Assembly: GCA_046349955.1 (NCBI GenBank)
Contig: JAXMBI010000011.1
Coordinates: forward strand, 141,175 to 205,174
Direction of reading: 5' to 3'
Length of the DNA stretch: 64,000 nucleotides
Source of the DNA: JBGAPH01 sp046349955
GTDB lineage: Bacteria; Planctomycetota; Planctomycetia; Pirellulales; JBGAPH01
Positions within the stretch are counted from its first letter, which is position 1. Each line of letters begins with the position of its first letter. Shown piece after piece: positions 51,542-60,637 of the stretch. A program made the position numbers and the translations under genes. The notes under the pieces were generated by a model that had not been told where the DNA came from, ran no database searches, and saw only the letters and a program-made list of their open reading frames with translations.

Positions 51542-52648
51542 TCAGAAGGCGCCGGAGAGCAGCGCGGCTTCGAGCGCCAATCCGGGACCGAATCCGATGA
51601 GCACGGTCGGCCCCATCGTGGGAACACGTCGGCGCAGTTCGTCGAGAACGAAGAGCACGGTTGGCGAGGACATGTTTCCATAGTCCTCGAGGACCTTCCG
51701 CGAGGCGACAAGATCTGCATCCCCAAGGCCTAACGCGTCGCGGCAAGCGTCCAAGATACGCGGCCCGCCCGGATGGAGCGCCCAGTTTGCGACCTCACCG
51801 ATGGTCAGTCCCTGCCGCGCAAGCCAGGGTGCAATCTGCGCGTGGAGATGATCGCGAATCAAGGAGGGCACCGTGGGCGAGAGGGCCATTTCGAACCCAT
51901 GATCGCCAATCCGCCAGGTCATGGCGTCGCTGGAATTTGCGAACACCACCGACAGGCCCTGATCGACGTTCCATAACCCGTGGTCCGATTCCTCTCGCCG
52001 CCCAAGGACCAGTGCGGCCGCGCCGTCCGCGAAGAGCGAGTTCGCCACCATGCCTTGGGGGTTCCAGGGATACTGGAAGTGCAGGCTGCACAGTTCCACG
52101 GCCACGAGCAGCACGCAGGTTTGCGGCGCGGCCGCCGCGAAGGCTTGGGCGACGCGCAGGCCGTTCAGCGCTCCATGGCAGCCCATGTATCCGACGTGCG
52201 TGCGGGCCACGGTCGGCGGAAGGGGCAAGGCGTCCACTAAGTCGATGTCAACGCCAGGTGCGTCGAAGCCGCTGCACGAGACGGTTACCAGATGGGTGAT
52301 GGAGGAGGGAGCGGCACAAGCGTCGGCCAGCGCCCTTGTCGCCGCTTCTCTGGCGAGCGGGGGCGCGAACTCTCGGTAGGCGCGCATCCGTGTGGCGGTG
52401 GTCGGTCCCGACGGGTCGCCGGCGGTCGCGGGCCTAAAGAACTCCTGCTGGGCCGGATGACCGTTGGTGGTGCTCGTCAGGAGAACGCTGCCGCGCCGCT
52501 GAACCCCGGACCGAGCATAGAGGCGGGCGACGAGTCGGCTCTGTGAACCGCTCACGCCGCACACTGTTGCGGCATGCGCGGACGCGTCCTCCTGCTCGAT
52601 GGCGTGCGGCGGCACAGCCGTTCCCAGGCCCCTAATTACGATGCCCAT
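51542..52648 (-). CDS. Type III polyketide synthase (chalcone/stilbene synthase-like)
   Basis: This homodimeric ketosynthase condenses malonyl-CoA units on an acyl-CoA starter and cyclises the chain to a pyrone or phenol. The 368-residue product has the catalytic triad: C157 in GYMGCHGALNGL, H292 in NWALHPGGPRIL and N325 in LEDYGNMSSPTVLF. The GFGPGLALEAALL ending is the family signature. Bacterial relatives often use fatty acyl starters and make alkylpyrones or alkylresorcinols; the product here is not known. It overlaps the FAD oxidoreductase gene by 13 bases. Confidence 0.93.
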   Translation of the reverse strand: MGIVIRGLGTAVPPHAIEQEDASAHAATVCGVSGSQSRLVARLYARSGVQRRGSVLLTSTTNGHPAQQEFFRPATAGDPSGPTTATRMRAYREFAPPLAREAATRALADACAAPSSITHLVTVSCSGFDAPGVDIDLVDALPLPPTVARTHVGYMGCHGALNGLRVAQAFAAAAPQTCVLLVAVELCSLHFQYPWNPQGMVANSLFADGAAALVLGRREESDHGLWNVDQGLSVVFANSSDAMTWRIGDHGFEMALSPTVPSLIRDHLHAQIAPWLARQGLTIGEVANWALHPGGPRILDACRDALGLGDADLVASRKVLEDYGNMSSPTVLFVLDELRRRVPTMGPTVLIGFGPGLALEAALLSGAF

Positions 52649-53853
52649 CGAAGCCTCTCTGCGCTGGCGATCGGCGGAGCGGCTGGCGCGGAGATGCGTC
52701 GCGCCACCGCGGCCGCTACGCGGGGGCAGCGGCGAGCGACGCTGAATACGGCTGCGGTCAGACGGGGACGCCGCAGCACGGCCGCCAGGAATCGAACGCT
52801 TTTTTCACGGGACTGAACGCGACGGCGGGAGCGTGCCCATTCGGCCGCCAGTTCCTCGCGCCAGCCGACGACGGCCTGAAGCGCCAAGGGCGCAACCTGA
52901 ATCGCCGACCGGATCGCAGCGGCCATGCCTTCGCCGGTGAAGGGCTCCACGTAGGAAGCCGCATCTCCCAGCACGAAGAGCCTGTGCGCGGCGACTCTTG
53001 GCGCCGATTGAGTCAACGGCGCTGTACCGCGCCAGCGGACGGCGTCGAGCGCGGGCAGTTCCGCCACTCCCGCTTCCTCGAGGATCTCGGCCACCGCGGC
53101 GGCGACGCACTGGCCGAGGCGCCGACGATCCACCGCGGCGGCCACGCTGGCCGACCCGTCGGCCAGCCGGGCGAGCCCGACGTATCCCGACTTGCCGACC
53201 GCCATGGTGATCGTGTCCAGCGGGATTCTCTGGGGCAGACTGCCTTGCCAACGAGCGCCGACGCCGAGGCGCGAAGCAGCGGCGCTCTTGCCGCGGAAAT
53301 CGGGAAGGCGGCGCAACGAAGGTCGGCCCAAGCCGTCGCAGGCCAGGACGACGCGGGCGGACAAAACCGAAGATCCAAACGCGCGGCTGCGAACCGTTAC
53401 GGTTCGAGCGTCGGCGTCGCTGGTGGGGAGAACCGTGGCCGTCGCGCCGGTGAGGACTTCCGCCCCGGCGCCGACCGCGCCCTGCATCAAGGCGGCGTCC
53501 AACTCCGCGCGGCACACCGCCAGGCCCGCGGGAAGCGGAACCGACAGTGTTCGTCCACGACAATGGATGTCGATGCCGTGAAGGGGCGCTGCCCCACAAG
53601 ACGCCAGCGCCGGCCCCAGTCCGCTCTGGATCAGCCCCGACACGGCGTCGGCGTTGAGGCAGCCGCCGCAAACTTTCTGCCGAGGAAACTCACGAGCCTC
53701 GATCAGCAGCGTGCGCAAGCCAGCCATTGCGACCTGATGCGCTGCGACGCACCCGCTCGGACCGGCGCCGATCACGACGACGTCCCAATCCGCGGACGGT
53801 CGAGGTCCCAGCGGTCGACGACCGCACGATTCGTGCTGGCGGAGCGAACTCAC
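52636..53853 (-). CDS. FAD-dependent oxidoreductase (geranylgeranyl-reductase-like)
   Basis: The 405-residue flavoprotein has an FAD-binding start WDVVVIGAGPSGCVAAHQVA, EAREFPRQKVCGGCLN, the mid motif VLACDGLGRPSLRRLPDF and the second dinucleotide motif LFVLGDAASYVEPFTGEGMAAA. Enzymes of this type reduce or hydroxylate lipids, prenyl chains or phenols. Next to a type III PKS it probably tailors the product, by analogy with the flavoprotein hydroxylase SrsC. The GTG at 53853 overlaps the methyltransferase stop as GTGA and has GGGAG upstream; ATG at 53892 is possible. Confidence 0.87.
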   Translation of the reverse strand: MSSLRQHESCGRRPLGPRPSADWDVVVIGAGPSGCVAAHQVAMAGLRTLLIEAREFPRQKVCGGCLNADAVSGLIQSGLGPALASCGAAPLHGIDIHCRGRTLSVPLPAGLAVCRAELDAALMQGAVGAGAEVLTGATATVLPTSDADARTVTVRSRAFGSSVLSARVVLACDGLGRPSLRRLPDFRGKSAAASRLGVGARWQGSLPQRIPLDTITMAVGKSGYVGLARLADGSASVAAAVDRRRLGQCVAAAVAEILEEAGVAELPALDAVRWRGTAPLTQSAPRVAAHRLFVLGDAASYVEPFTGEGMAAAIRSAIQVAPLALQAVVGWREELAAEWARSRRRVQSREKSVRFLAAVLRRPRLTAAVFSVARRCPRVAAAVARRISAPAAPPIASAERLRWAS

Positions 53854-54560
53854 GCACCACGCTCCCAGCAAAGCATGAACCGTTGCGGCCAATGAGCGCG
53901 CAACGAAAACCCGTGCAGCCCGGCTTTCGAGGCAAGTTCGCGAACTTCGTCGAACGCAAACGCGCCGCGAACCGAGGTCGGGCCGTCCGCATGCACGATG
54001 GGGGAGCGGGTCAGCGCACGGCAGGCCAAGTGGGCCATCCAGAGACCCTTCTTCGTGCGCAGCAAATCATCGACGATGAGCGCGACTCGGGCGAGCGACT
54101 GCATCCGCCGCAAGAGCGCCACGGCCTCGGCGTCTGCGAGATGGTGGAGAAACAGCGTACACGTCACGAAGTCGGCTTTGTCGATCGAAGTCTCGCCCAG
54201 GGCGTCCCAGACGAAAAACTGCGCTTCTTCGATGCCGCGAGCGCGCGCTGCATTCTGAGCGTGCCCAACGGCGACGGCGCTGGCGTCGCAACCCACGACT
54301 CGGCAATCGAGCCCCCGCCGACGGGCGCGGCAGGCCAAATCGAGGGCAAGATCTCCGCCGCCGCAGGCCACATCGAGGATCCGCACCGACTCGAGATCAC
54401 GTCTGCGGGCGATGCCTTCGATTCGTTGGCCGACCTGGCGCGCAGTCCGGCTCCACCAATTGATGCGTCGCAGACCTGCCAAGGCCTGCAGATGCGCGGC
54501 CGGCTCCAGCCCCGGTTGGTCCATCAACTCTGGTTGTCGGCAACGCCGGCTGACTTCCAT
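53850..54560 (-). CDS. Class I SAM methyltransferase of the type III PKS cluster
   Basis: The 236-residue methyltransferase opens with RRCRQPELMDQPGL, then RINWWSRTARQ. Motif I is VRILDVACGGGDLALDLA, and VVGCDASAVAVGHAQ and FVTCTLFLHHLADAEAV follow. The start and spacing match the methyltransferases that accompany type III PKS and FAD-reductase genes. It probably O- or C-methylates the ring of the polyketide or quinone. First gene of the minus-strand operon; the ATG at 54560 is used and the frame is open to 54668. Confidence 0.85.
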   Translation of the reverse strand: MEVSRRCRQPELMDQPGLEPAAHLQALAGLRRINWWSRTARQVGQRIEGIARRRDLESVRILDVACGGGDLALDLACRARRRGLDCRVVGCDASAVAVGHAQNAARARGIEEAQFFVWDALGETSIDKADFVTCTLFLHHLADAEAVALLRRMQSLARVALIVDDLLRTKKGLWMAHLACRALTRSPIVHADGPTSVRGAFAFDEVRELASKAGLHGFSLRAHWPQRFMLCWERGA

Positions 54561-54859
54561 GCCGTCCCGATTCCTTGCGAGCCCGCTCGTCGGAGAGTGG
54601 TCCAGAATAAGCGACTGCCGCGGCCCTTCCCACCCGCCAACTCGCGCGACACCCTTACAACCCCGCAAGGATCGGCCTGTCGCTTTCCTAGTCTTCCAAC
54701 GTGCTCGGACAAGTCGAACGGAAAGGGCGGATCCGCGCGCCTTGAAACCCTTCTTGCCCTGTTGCGATGACGATCGTTTGGCTAGAAAGTCACGCAGCCG
54801 AAGGAGCAGTCACGACAACCAACGACTGAATCGGCGGGATTCGACTCAAGGATGGCCCC
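54561..54859. promoter_or_regulatory. Divergent promoter region of the polyketide-lipid cluster
   Basis: This 299-base gap separates the minus-strand PKS operon from the plus-strand YceI operon and must hold both promoters. No clear palindrome or consensus was identified by eye. AAGGAT directly before the ATG at 54860 is a good ribosome site for yceI. Confidence 0.5.
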
Positions 54860-55582
54860 ATGAGAATCATTGCTGCCGTTGCCTTGGCCGTGTTGCTGGC
54901 CGGATACGCTCGGAGCGCCGCAGCACAGGCTCGCGACGGGCAGGTCGAGACGGGGAGCGCGACCCAGGGCGAACGAAAGGCGTATCGGCCGGGCGAACTG
55001 TATCTGCCCGGCAGCCGCGTGTTCGTCCACGTCAGCAAGACGGGTCTTGGTCATGAGCACGCCGTGATCGGCGGCGTGTCGCAGGGCTCGCTCAACTTGG
55101 GCGCCGAGGACAACGCCGGAGAAATCGTGTTCGACATGCAGTCGTTTCGCGCCGACACGGAAGCGGCGCGCAAGTACTTGGGCCTGTCGGGCGCTACGTC
55201 TGCGTCTGCCCAGCGCGAGACGACCGCCAACATGTTGGGAAGCAGCGTCCTCAACGCCGACGAATTCCCGACCGCCGTCTTCAAGATTGCGTCAGCCCGC
55301 CTCCATCCCAAGCGCAGTCGACGGGACTTGCCGCAGTATGAACTCCAGGGGGAGTTCACGCTGCACGGCGTGACGCGGCCGCTGAATGTCCTGGCGGAAG
55401 CGGAGCCGGTGAAAGGGTGGCAGCGCGTGAGAGGCAGCTTTGCGATCAACCAGACCGATTTCGGCATCAAGCCGTTCACCAAGGCCTTCGGCGCGATCGG
55501 GGTCGCCGATCGGTTGACGATCTGGGGCGATGTGCTGGTGGCTGCTGGGGCGGGCGTCGCCCGAGCCGCCGCACCGCGTTGA
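54860..55582 (+). CDS. YceI-like polyisoprenoid-binding domain protein
   Basis: The 240-residue protein has a signal peptide (MRIIAAVALAVLLAGYARSA) and a YceI lipocalin-like domain: GSRVFVHVSKTGLGHEHAVIG, EIVFDMQSF, LNADEFPTAVFKIAS, YELQGEFTLHGVTRPLNV and INQTDFGIKPFTKAFGAIGVADRLTIWGD in pattern. YceI proteins bind long-chain isoprenoid or lipid quinone-like molecules in the periplasm. Here it probably carries the lipid product of the cluster. It heads the plus-strand operon. Confidence 0.9.
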   Translation: MRIIAAVALAVLLAGYARSAAAQARDGQVETGSATQGERKAYRPGELYLPGSRVFVHVSKTGLGHEHAVIGGVSQGSLNLGAEDNAGEIVFDMQSFRADTEAARKYLGLSGATSASAQRETTANMLGSSVLNADEFPTAVFKIASARLHPKRSRRDLPQYELQGEFTLHGVTRPLNVLAEAEPVKGWQRVRGSFAINQTDFGIKPFTKAFGAIGVADRLTIWGDVLVAAGAGVARAAAPR

Positions 55583-55634
55583 CTTCGAGTCCTGCCGACC
55601 AAGAGCCGCCTTTCTTTCAACGGCGAGTTGCCCG

Positions 55635-56468
55635 ATGATTTCCTGTCCCGCCGTTGCCAAGCAGTCGATTCGCCGCCACTACAACTTGGCGACTCCCTTC
55701 TATCGACTGTTGTGGGGCGCCCACATTCACCACGGCTATTGGGAAGGAAACGAAAGCCCGCGTCGCGCTCAGGACCAACTGACCGACCGCTTGGCCAGCG
55801 CCGCCGGCATCGCCGCCGGACAGCGAATCCTCGACGTCGGCTGCGGAATGGGGGCCTCCGCCAGGAGACTTGCGGCGCTGCGAGGGTGCCGCGTGACCGG
55901 CGTAACCCTGAGTTGGGTGCAGCGCCGCTGGGCGCAGGCGGCCGCCTGGAGTCAGCGGCTGGCGGGAACCACCGAGTTCCTCTGTGCCGACATCGAGTCG
56001 CTCGAGCTGCCTGCGGCGGCGTTCGATTTCATCTGGAGCGTGGAATGCACCGAGCACCTTTTTGACAAGGCGGCGTTCTTTCGCCGAGCGGCCGCTTGGC
56101 TCGAGCCCGGGGGCGCGGTGGCGATTTGCGCCTGGCTGGCGGGAAACGATCTCGATCGCGCACAGAGCCAACAGGTATTCGACGTTTGCGAAGGGTTCTT
56201 TTGCCCGTCGCTCGGCAGCGCGCGCGACTACGAGCGGTGGTTCGTGGACGCGGGGCTCGTGCCCGACGTCTACCAAGACTGGACCGAGAGGGTCACGCGC
56301 ACTTGGGAGATTTGCCGTGACCGCGTGCAGCGCCTGGCGGTCCGCCCCTTGGCCAAGGTCGTCGACGGCCAGCAGTTGCTCTTCCTCGATCGCTTCCAAA
56401 CCATCCTGGACGCCTATCTCAGCGGCGCGATGCGTTACGGTTGCTTTGTCGCCCGCAAGCCAAGCTAG
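55635..56468 (+). CDS. SAM methyltransferase (tocopherol/sterol-methyltransferase-like)
   Basis: The 277-residue protein has SIRRHYNLATPFYRLLWGAHIHHGYW, typical of tocopherol and cyclopropane-type methyltransferases. Motif I is RILDVGCGMGASARRLA, and FIWSVECTEHLFDKAAFFRRAAAWLEPGG and LFLDRFQTILDAYLSGAM follow. Relatives methylate the ring of quinones or tocopherols. It is 52 bases after yceI. It is not related closely to the minus-strand methyltransferase, so the cluster would offer at least two methylations. Confidence 0.88.
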   Translation: MISCPAVAKQSIRRHYNLATPFYRLLWGAHIHHGYWEGNESPRRAQDQLTDRLASAAGIAAGQRILDVGCGMGASARRLAALRGCRVTGVTLSWVQRRWAQAAAWSQRLAGTTEFLCADIESLELPAAAFDFIWSVECTEHLFDKAAFFRRAAAWLEPGGAVAICAWLAGNDLDRAQSQQVFDVCEGFFCPSLGSARDYERWFVDAGLVPDVYQDWTERVTRTWEICRDRVQRLAVRPLAKVVDGQQLLFLDRFQTILDAYLSGAMRYGCFVARKPS

Positions 56469-56483
56469 CTACTGACCAGACCA

Positions 56484-57284
56484 ATGACAGGGAAGTCATT
56501 CGTTGCTTCGCGCGGCCGTCGCGCGCTGGGAGTGATCGCCGGCGTGGCCACGCAGGCGCTGTTTCTGGTCACGGCCTGGCGCCTGTTTTGGTTTTTGAAA
56601 GTCGGTTCGTCCGCGGTCCCTGCGGCAAGCCCATGGCTGGCCGGAGCGCTTTCCCTGCAATTTGCCGTGCCCCATAGCCTGCTGCTTTGGCCCCCCGTTC
56701 GTCGGCGTCTGGGACGCTTCCTCTCGCCCGAGTTCTATGGGTTGTTCTACTGCGTGGCGACCTGCCTGTCGTTGCTGCTCTTGTTCCGCTATTGGCCGGG
56801 CAGCACGCGCACGCTCTGGGCCTTGGAAGGACGGCCAGCCGCACTGGTCGAGTGGGCCTTCGCCGCCTCTTGGATCGCGCTCTTCTATAGCCTGCACCTC
56901 ACGGGCCTCGGGCATCAAACGGGGCTCACTCCCTGGTGGCATTGGCTGCGGGGTCGTCCCACGCCGCGCCGCGGATTCACGCCGCGCGGCGCGTATCGCT
57001 ATCTCCGGCATCCGGTGTATCTGAGCTTCTTGGGCCTTATCTGGTTCACCCCCCGCATGACGGCGGACCACGCAATCCTCACCGTGATCTGGACCGCCTA
57101 TCTCTTCGTCGGCAGTTGGCTGAAGGACGAGCGGTTGGCGTTCTACTTGGGCGATTCTTACCGCAAGTACCAAGAACACGTCTCGGGCTACCCCTTGCTT
57201 CCCTGGGGGCCCCTCGCGCGGCGCGCTCCGTCGCGTCCGCCAACGGAAGACTCTGTCGGTTTACCCAGTCGCCAGGCGGCGTGA
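56484..57284 (+). CDS. Membrane methyltransferase of the ICMT/NnrU type
   Basis: This 266-residue protein has about five to six hydrophobic segments. It ends with the ICMT/phospholipid methyltransferase motif GAYRYLRHPVYLSFLGLIWF, then WLKDERLAFYLGDSYRKYQEHV. The Arg-His-Pro and the E-x-x-L motif bind SAM and the lipid acceptor. Related membrane enzymes (SrsB, BpsB) methylate type III PKS products in Streptomyces and Bacillus. It lies 15 bases after the preceding gene and stops 9 bases before the transporter. Confidence 0.85.
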   Translation: MTGKSFVASRGRRALGVIAGVATQALFLVTAWRLFWFLKVGSSAVPAASPWLAGALSLQFAVPHSLLLWPPVRRRLGRFLSPEFYGLFYCVATCLSLLLLFRYWPGSTRTLWALEGRPAALVEWAFAASWIALFYSLHLTGLGHQTGLTPWWHWLRGRPTPRRGFTPRGAYRYLRHPVYLSFLGLIWFTPRMTADHAILTVIWTAYLFVGSWLKDERLAFYLGDSYRKYQEHVSGYPLLPWGPLARRAPSRPPTEDSVGLPSRQAA

Positions 57285-57293
57285 GTGCAAGCC

Positions 57294-59639
57294 ATGGATC
57301 CCAGGCGTCGTCAACTGCGATTGCTGTTAGTCTACGCGGCTTTGGCGCTGCCGGCCGTGTCCTGGGGTGCATGGCGCACGCTGCAGAGCAACCACAATTC
57401 GCCGCTCGATTGGGTCCCTGCGGACTATCCGCCGCGGGCGGAATACGCCGAGTTCTGCCGCCGCTTCGGTCCTGGCGACGTCGTCGTGATGAGCTGGCCG
57501 GAATGCACGCTCGACGAAGCGCGACTTGACCAGCTCGCGAAGATCCTCCGCACCGCCAAAGTGTTTTACGACGCTCAGAACCGCTGGCTCTTCGACAGCG
57601 TGGTGACTGGGCGAGAGGCCGTGGCCGCCCTCTCGGCCCCAGTCACGATCGAGGGAATCTCGCTGCAGAACTCCCGCGCCGAGGCGGTCGCGCGGCTGGG
57701 GGGCGGCCTGGTGGGCCGCGACCAGAAGACCACCGTCGTCTGCGTGACGTTCAAGCCCGAGGCGTTGCCCGACCGCAGCCGGTTGGTCAAGAAAATCCGC
57801 CAGGCGGCCGTGGAATTCTGTGGCGCCAGGCAGCAAGAGCTGCGGCTGGCGGGGCCCGTGATCGACGGGCTCGCCGTCGACGAAGCCAGCGGGCAAGCCC
57901 TGACGCGGTTTGCGCTGCCATCGGCCCTGGTGCTGTTCGTCCTGTGCTGGTTGAGCCTGCGTTCCCTCCAGGCGACCCTCGTGGTGTTCGGACTGTCGGT
58001 GTTCTGCCAAGCCGCCACGCTGGCAATGATCTACTTCGGGGGCGAGTCGATGAGCGCACTGCTGATCGTGCTGCCGCCGCTGGTTCAAGTGTTGGCGATC
58101 GCCGGCGGGATCCATTTGTCGAACTACTTCTTCGACGCCCAAGCGACGACGGTTGCCGACCCCGCGCGGCAGGCGTTCCGCATGGGATGGTTGCCGTGCG
58201 TGCTCTCGAGCGGCACCACGGCAATGGGCATGGCGTCGTTGATGGCCAGCGAGTTGTCGCCCATTCGCTCCTTCGGCGCCTATTCCGCAGCCGGTCTATT
58301 GTTCACCACCGGCGCCCTGCTCGCCTTGCTGCCGGCGCTGTTTTCGTTCGCCCCGCCACGTCGCGGCGTCTGGCCTGGGAAAGCACGCCCGAACCTTTCG
58401 TCCGGGCACGCGCCTTCCGCCTGGCATGCGTTCGCCGACTTCCTCGGCGCGCATCAGGCGGTGATCACGTTGAGCGCGATCGGATTGATTGTCGGAGGGA
58501 CCTGGTATGCTGCGCGCCTCACGACCAGCGTGCGGATCGAGACACTGTTCTCCCACGACCATCGCGTGCTTTCGGACTACCGGTGGTTCGAGGAGCACGT
58601 GGGGCCCATGGTGCCTCTCGAGGTCGTGCTGACGTTCGACCGCGGGTGCGGCTTATCTCCCTCGCAAAGATTCGGCCTCGTCCAAAAGCTCGGTCAACGT
58701 CTGGAACGACACCACGCCATTCGAGGCGTATTCTCCGCGGCCGCCTGCGCTCCCGACACGCGGGAACTCGGCGAGTTGACCGACGCTCAACGGGCCCAGG
58801 TGATGGATGCAGCGCTGCCCGCGGCGGCGTCGCAGTTCGAGCGGATGCGGCTCCTGCATCGTCAGGGTTCCTCGGAAGCTTGGAGGCTGACGGCGCGGAC
58901 CTCTGCGCTGGGATCCGTCGACTACGCGGCTCTGTTGTCCGCCATCCGCGCCGATACCCAGGCCGAATTGGGGCAGCTTGCCGGCGTTCGAGTCCAGGTG
59001 ACCGGCATCATGCCGCTGGTGCACCATATTCAGGGGCAGCTCTTGCAAGATCTGTTGGCCAGCTTCGTTTCCGCGCTGGCGATGATCACCGCAGTGATGA
59101 CCCTGGCCCAGGCCGGCTTCTTCGCCGGGCTGATCGCCATGCTGCCGAATGTGTTTCCCTTAGCGGTGTTCTTCGGCTGGCTCGGCTGGAGAGAGACGCC
59201 CATCGACATTGGAACCGTGATGACGGCCAGCATCGCGCTGGGAATTGCCGTGGACGATACGCTGCACCTGCTGACGTTCTTCCGCGGCGGACTCGCCCAG
59301 GGACTCGATCGTCAAAGGGCCGTGCGCTATGCCCTGAGGCATTGCGGCCCCGCCATGGCACAAACCTCGCTGAGTTGCGGGCTCGGGCTGCTCGTCTTCG
59401 CGGCCAGCGATTTCCTGCCCACGAGCCGTTTCGCCACCAGCATCGCGATGCTGCTTGCGCTGGCCCTCGCAGGCGATCTGATTCTGATGCCAGCGTTGCT
59501 GCTCGGGCCGCTCGGAGGATTCTTTGCTGCGGACGGTGCGGCCGACCCGGCCGACCTCCAGGAGGGAGAGGGTGAGTCCATTCGTTGGCTGGAATCAGGG
59601 CGAGCGAACAAGGGCGCCGACCGAAAAACTGCGGCGTAG
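57294..59639 (+). CDS. RND/MMPL-family transporter
   Basis: The 781-residue protein is a two-half RND permease of MMPL type: a first helix, an extracytoplasmic loop of about 240 residues, then a cluster of five helices with an ATP-independent proton-relay pattern (SSGTTAMGMASLMASELSPIRSFGAY). The arrangement is then repeated (TVMTASIALGIAVDDTLHLLTFFRGG). MMPL proteins export lipids and hydrophobic compounds. As the last gene of the YceI operon it probably exports the lipid product. The ATG at 57294 was preferred to the GTG at 57285. Confidence 0.9.
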   Translation: MDPRRRQLRLLLVYAALALPAVSWGAWRTLQSNHNSPLDWVPADYPPRAEYAEFCRRFGPGDVVVMSWPECTLDEARLDQLAKILRTAKVFYDAQNRWLFDSVVTGREAVAALSAPVTIEGISLQNSRAEAVARLGGGLVGRDQKTTVVCVTFKPEALPDRSRLVKKIRQAAVEFCGARQQELRLAGPVIDGLAVDEASGQALTRFALPSALVLFVLCWLSLRSLQATLVVFGLSVFCQAATLAMIYFGGESMSALLIVLPPLVQVLAIAGGIHLSNYFFDAQATTVADPARQAFRMGWLPCVLSSGTTAMGMASLMASELSPIRSFGAYSAAGLLFTTGALLALLPALFSFAPPRRGVWPGKARPNLSSGHAPSAWHAFADFLGAHQAVITLSAIGLIVGGTWYAARLTTSVRIETLFSHDHRVLSDYRWFEEHVGPMVPLEVVLTFDRGCGLSPSQRFGLVQKLGQRLERHHAIRGVFSAAACAPDTRELGELTDAQRAQVMDAALPAAASQFERMRLLHRQGSSEAWRLTARTSALGSVDYAALLSAIRADTQAELGQLAGVRVQVTGIMPLVHHIQGQLLQDLLASFVSALAMITAVMTLAQAGFFAGLIAMLPNVFPLAVFFGWLGWRETPIDIGTVMTASIALGIAVDDTLHLLTFFRGGLAQGLDRQRAVRYALRHCGPAMAQTSLSCGLGLLVFAASDFLPTSRFATSIAMLLALALAGDLILMPALLLGPLGGFFAADGAADPADLQEGEGESIRWLESGRANKGADRKTAA

Positions 59640-59971
59640 AGCACTCCGACTCTTCGGAAGGAAGGTTCCGAGAGGCCAAGCCCGCTGATCCCAGCGTCCG
59701 CCGGCGCCCGTGAACGAACTCTTGCCAACTTTGAAGGCCGGATCAGGGTTGCCTGACTGAGCGACCGTCAGGCAGTTTCGCGTCCAACCTGGGGGAGAAG
59801 CGTGCAACGGTCGGGAAGAGTGCAACCGCGTTTCCTACCGAAACACAAACCCCGGCAGCCGCGTCCCAAAACACGCCCCTTCCCAGACCGCGCTCCCGGC
59901 GATCCCCTCGACGGGCGACCTGGCCGCATCGCTCAGCGTGTCGATCTGATCCGCCTGCTCGTTCTACCCCC
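59640..59971. other. Intergenic region with a terminator-like hairpin
   Basis: These 332 bases separate the RND transporter from the converging PEP-CTERM gene. TGCCTGAC (59750-59757) and GTCAGGCA (59767-59774) form a perfect 8-base hairpin with a 9-base loop that could end the transporter operon. Nothing else is recognised. Confidence 0.45.
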
Positions 59972-60637
59972 TTAGCCGGACGTGCCTCGATAACGAAACC
60001 CCAGCAGCCCCAGCCCCGCCAAGGCGGCGAGCAGGAAGGCGGAGGGCTCAGGAACGGGGGCGGGGCCGAAGCTGGCAGCCTGCGTAACCCCGCCATTGAT
60101 GATTGAGGCCAAGACGCTCGTGTAGGCCAGAGCGTTCGTTTGCAGCACGAGCTTGCGACTCGTATCGCCGGGCGCTAAAAAGCCTGTCAGCGGATCGAAC
60201 GCCGTGGGCAAAAAGTTGAAGCCTACGACGTCGCCTGACGGCTGGCGATCGATAGAGCCCGGAGCGATTCCAACGCTCGTCGTTTGGTAACTGGCATCCA
60301 CCTGCCACCCTGCGAAATCGTCGACGGACAGCCGGCCGATGGAATGGGGGCCGGAAGCTCCGTCATTCACGAGCGTGTAGACGAACGTCAGCCCTCCAAG
60401 CGCATTGGAAGGATCACCGGAGAGCACTTCAGAAATGAGCCTGCCACTCAGCGAGCCGGGAGAGCTAAACGGCTGAATCCGAACATCGACTGGCGCGCCT
60501 CCGATCGGGTCGGTCTCCCCCAGCGGCGTTACCAGCACTGCACCCGATGCGAGCGCAGCGGCACAAGCCTCTTTGGGCGCCGTCAAGCTGCAAAGGACGG
60601 AGAGGCACAGCGCCGAAGCCAGGCGAGCCCTATTCAT
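59972..60637 (-). CDS. PEP-CTERM protein
   Basis: The 221-residue exported protein has a signal peptide (RLASALCLSVLCSLTAPKEACA), a beta-rich body (GLTFVYTLVNDGASGPHSIGRLSVDDFAGWQVD in pattern) and a C-terminal PVPEPSAFLLAALAGLGLLGFRYRG, the PEP-CTERM signal. It lacks dockerin-like repeats. The central domain is a common choice-of-anchor-like fold in planctomycete surface proteins. The ATG at 60637 starts the signal peptide; the frame is open to 60883. Confidence 0.83.
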   Translation of the reverse strand: MNRARLASALCLSVLCSLTAPKEACAAALASGAVLVTPLGETDPIGGAPVDVRIQPFSSPGSLSGRLISEVLSGDPSNALGGLTFVYTLVNDGASGPHSIGRLSVDDFAGWQVDASYQTTSVGIAPGSIDRQPSGDVVGFNFLPTAFDPLTGFLAPGDTSRKLVLQTNALAYTSVLASIINGGVTQAASFGPAPVPEPSAFLLAALAGLGLLGFRYRGTSG

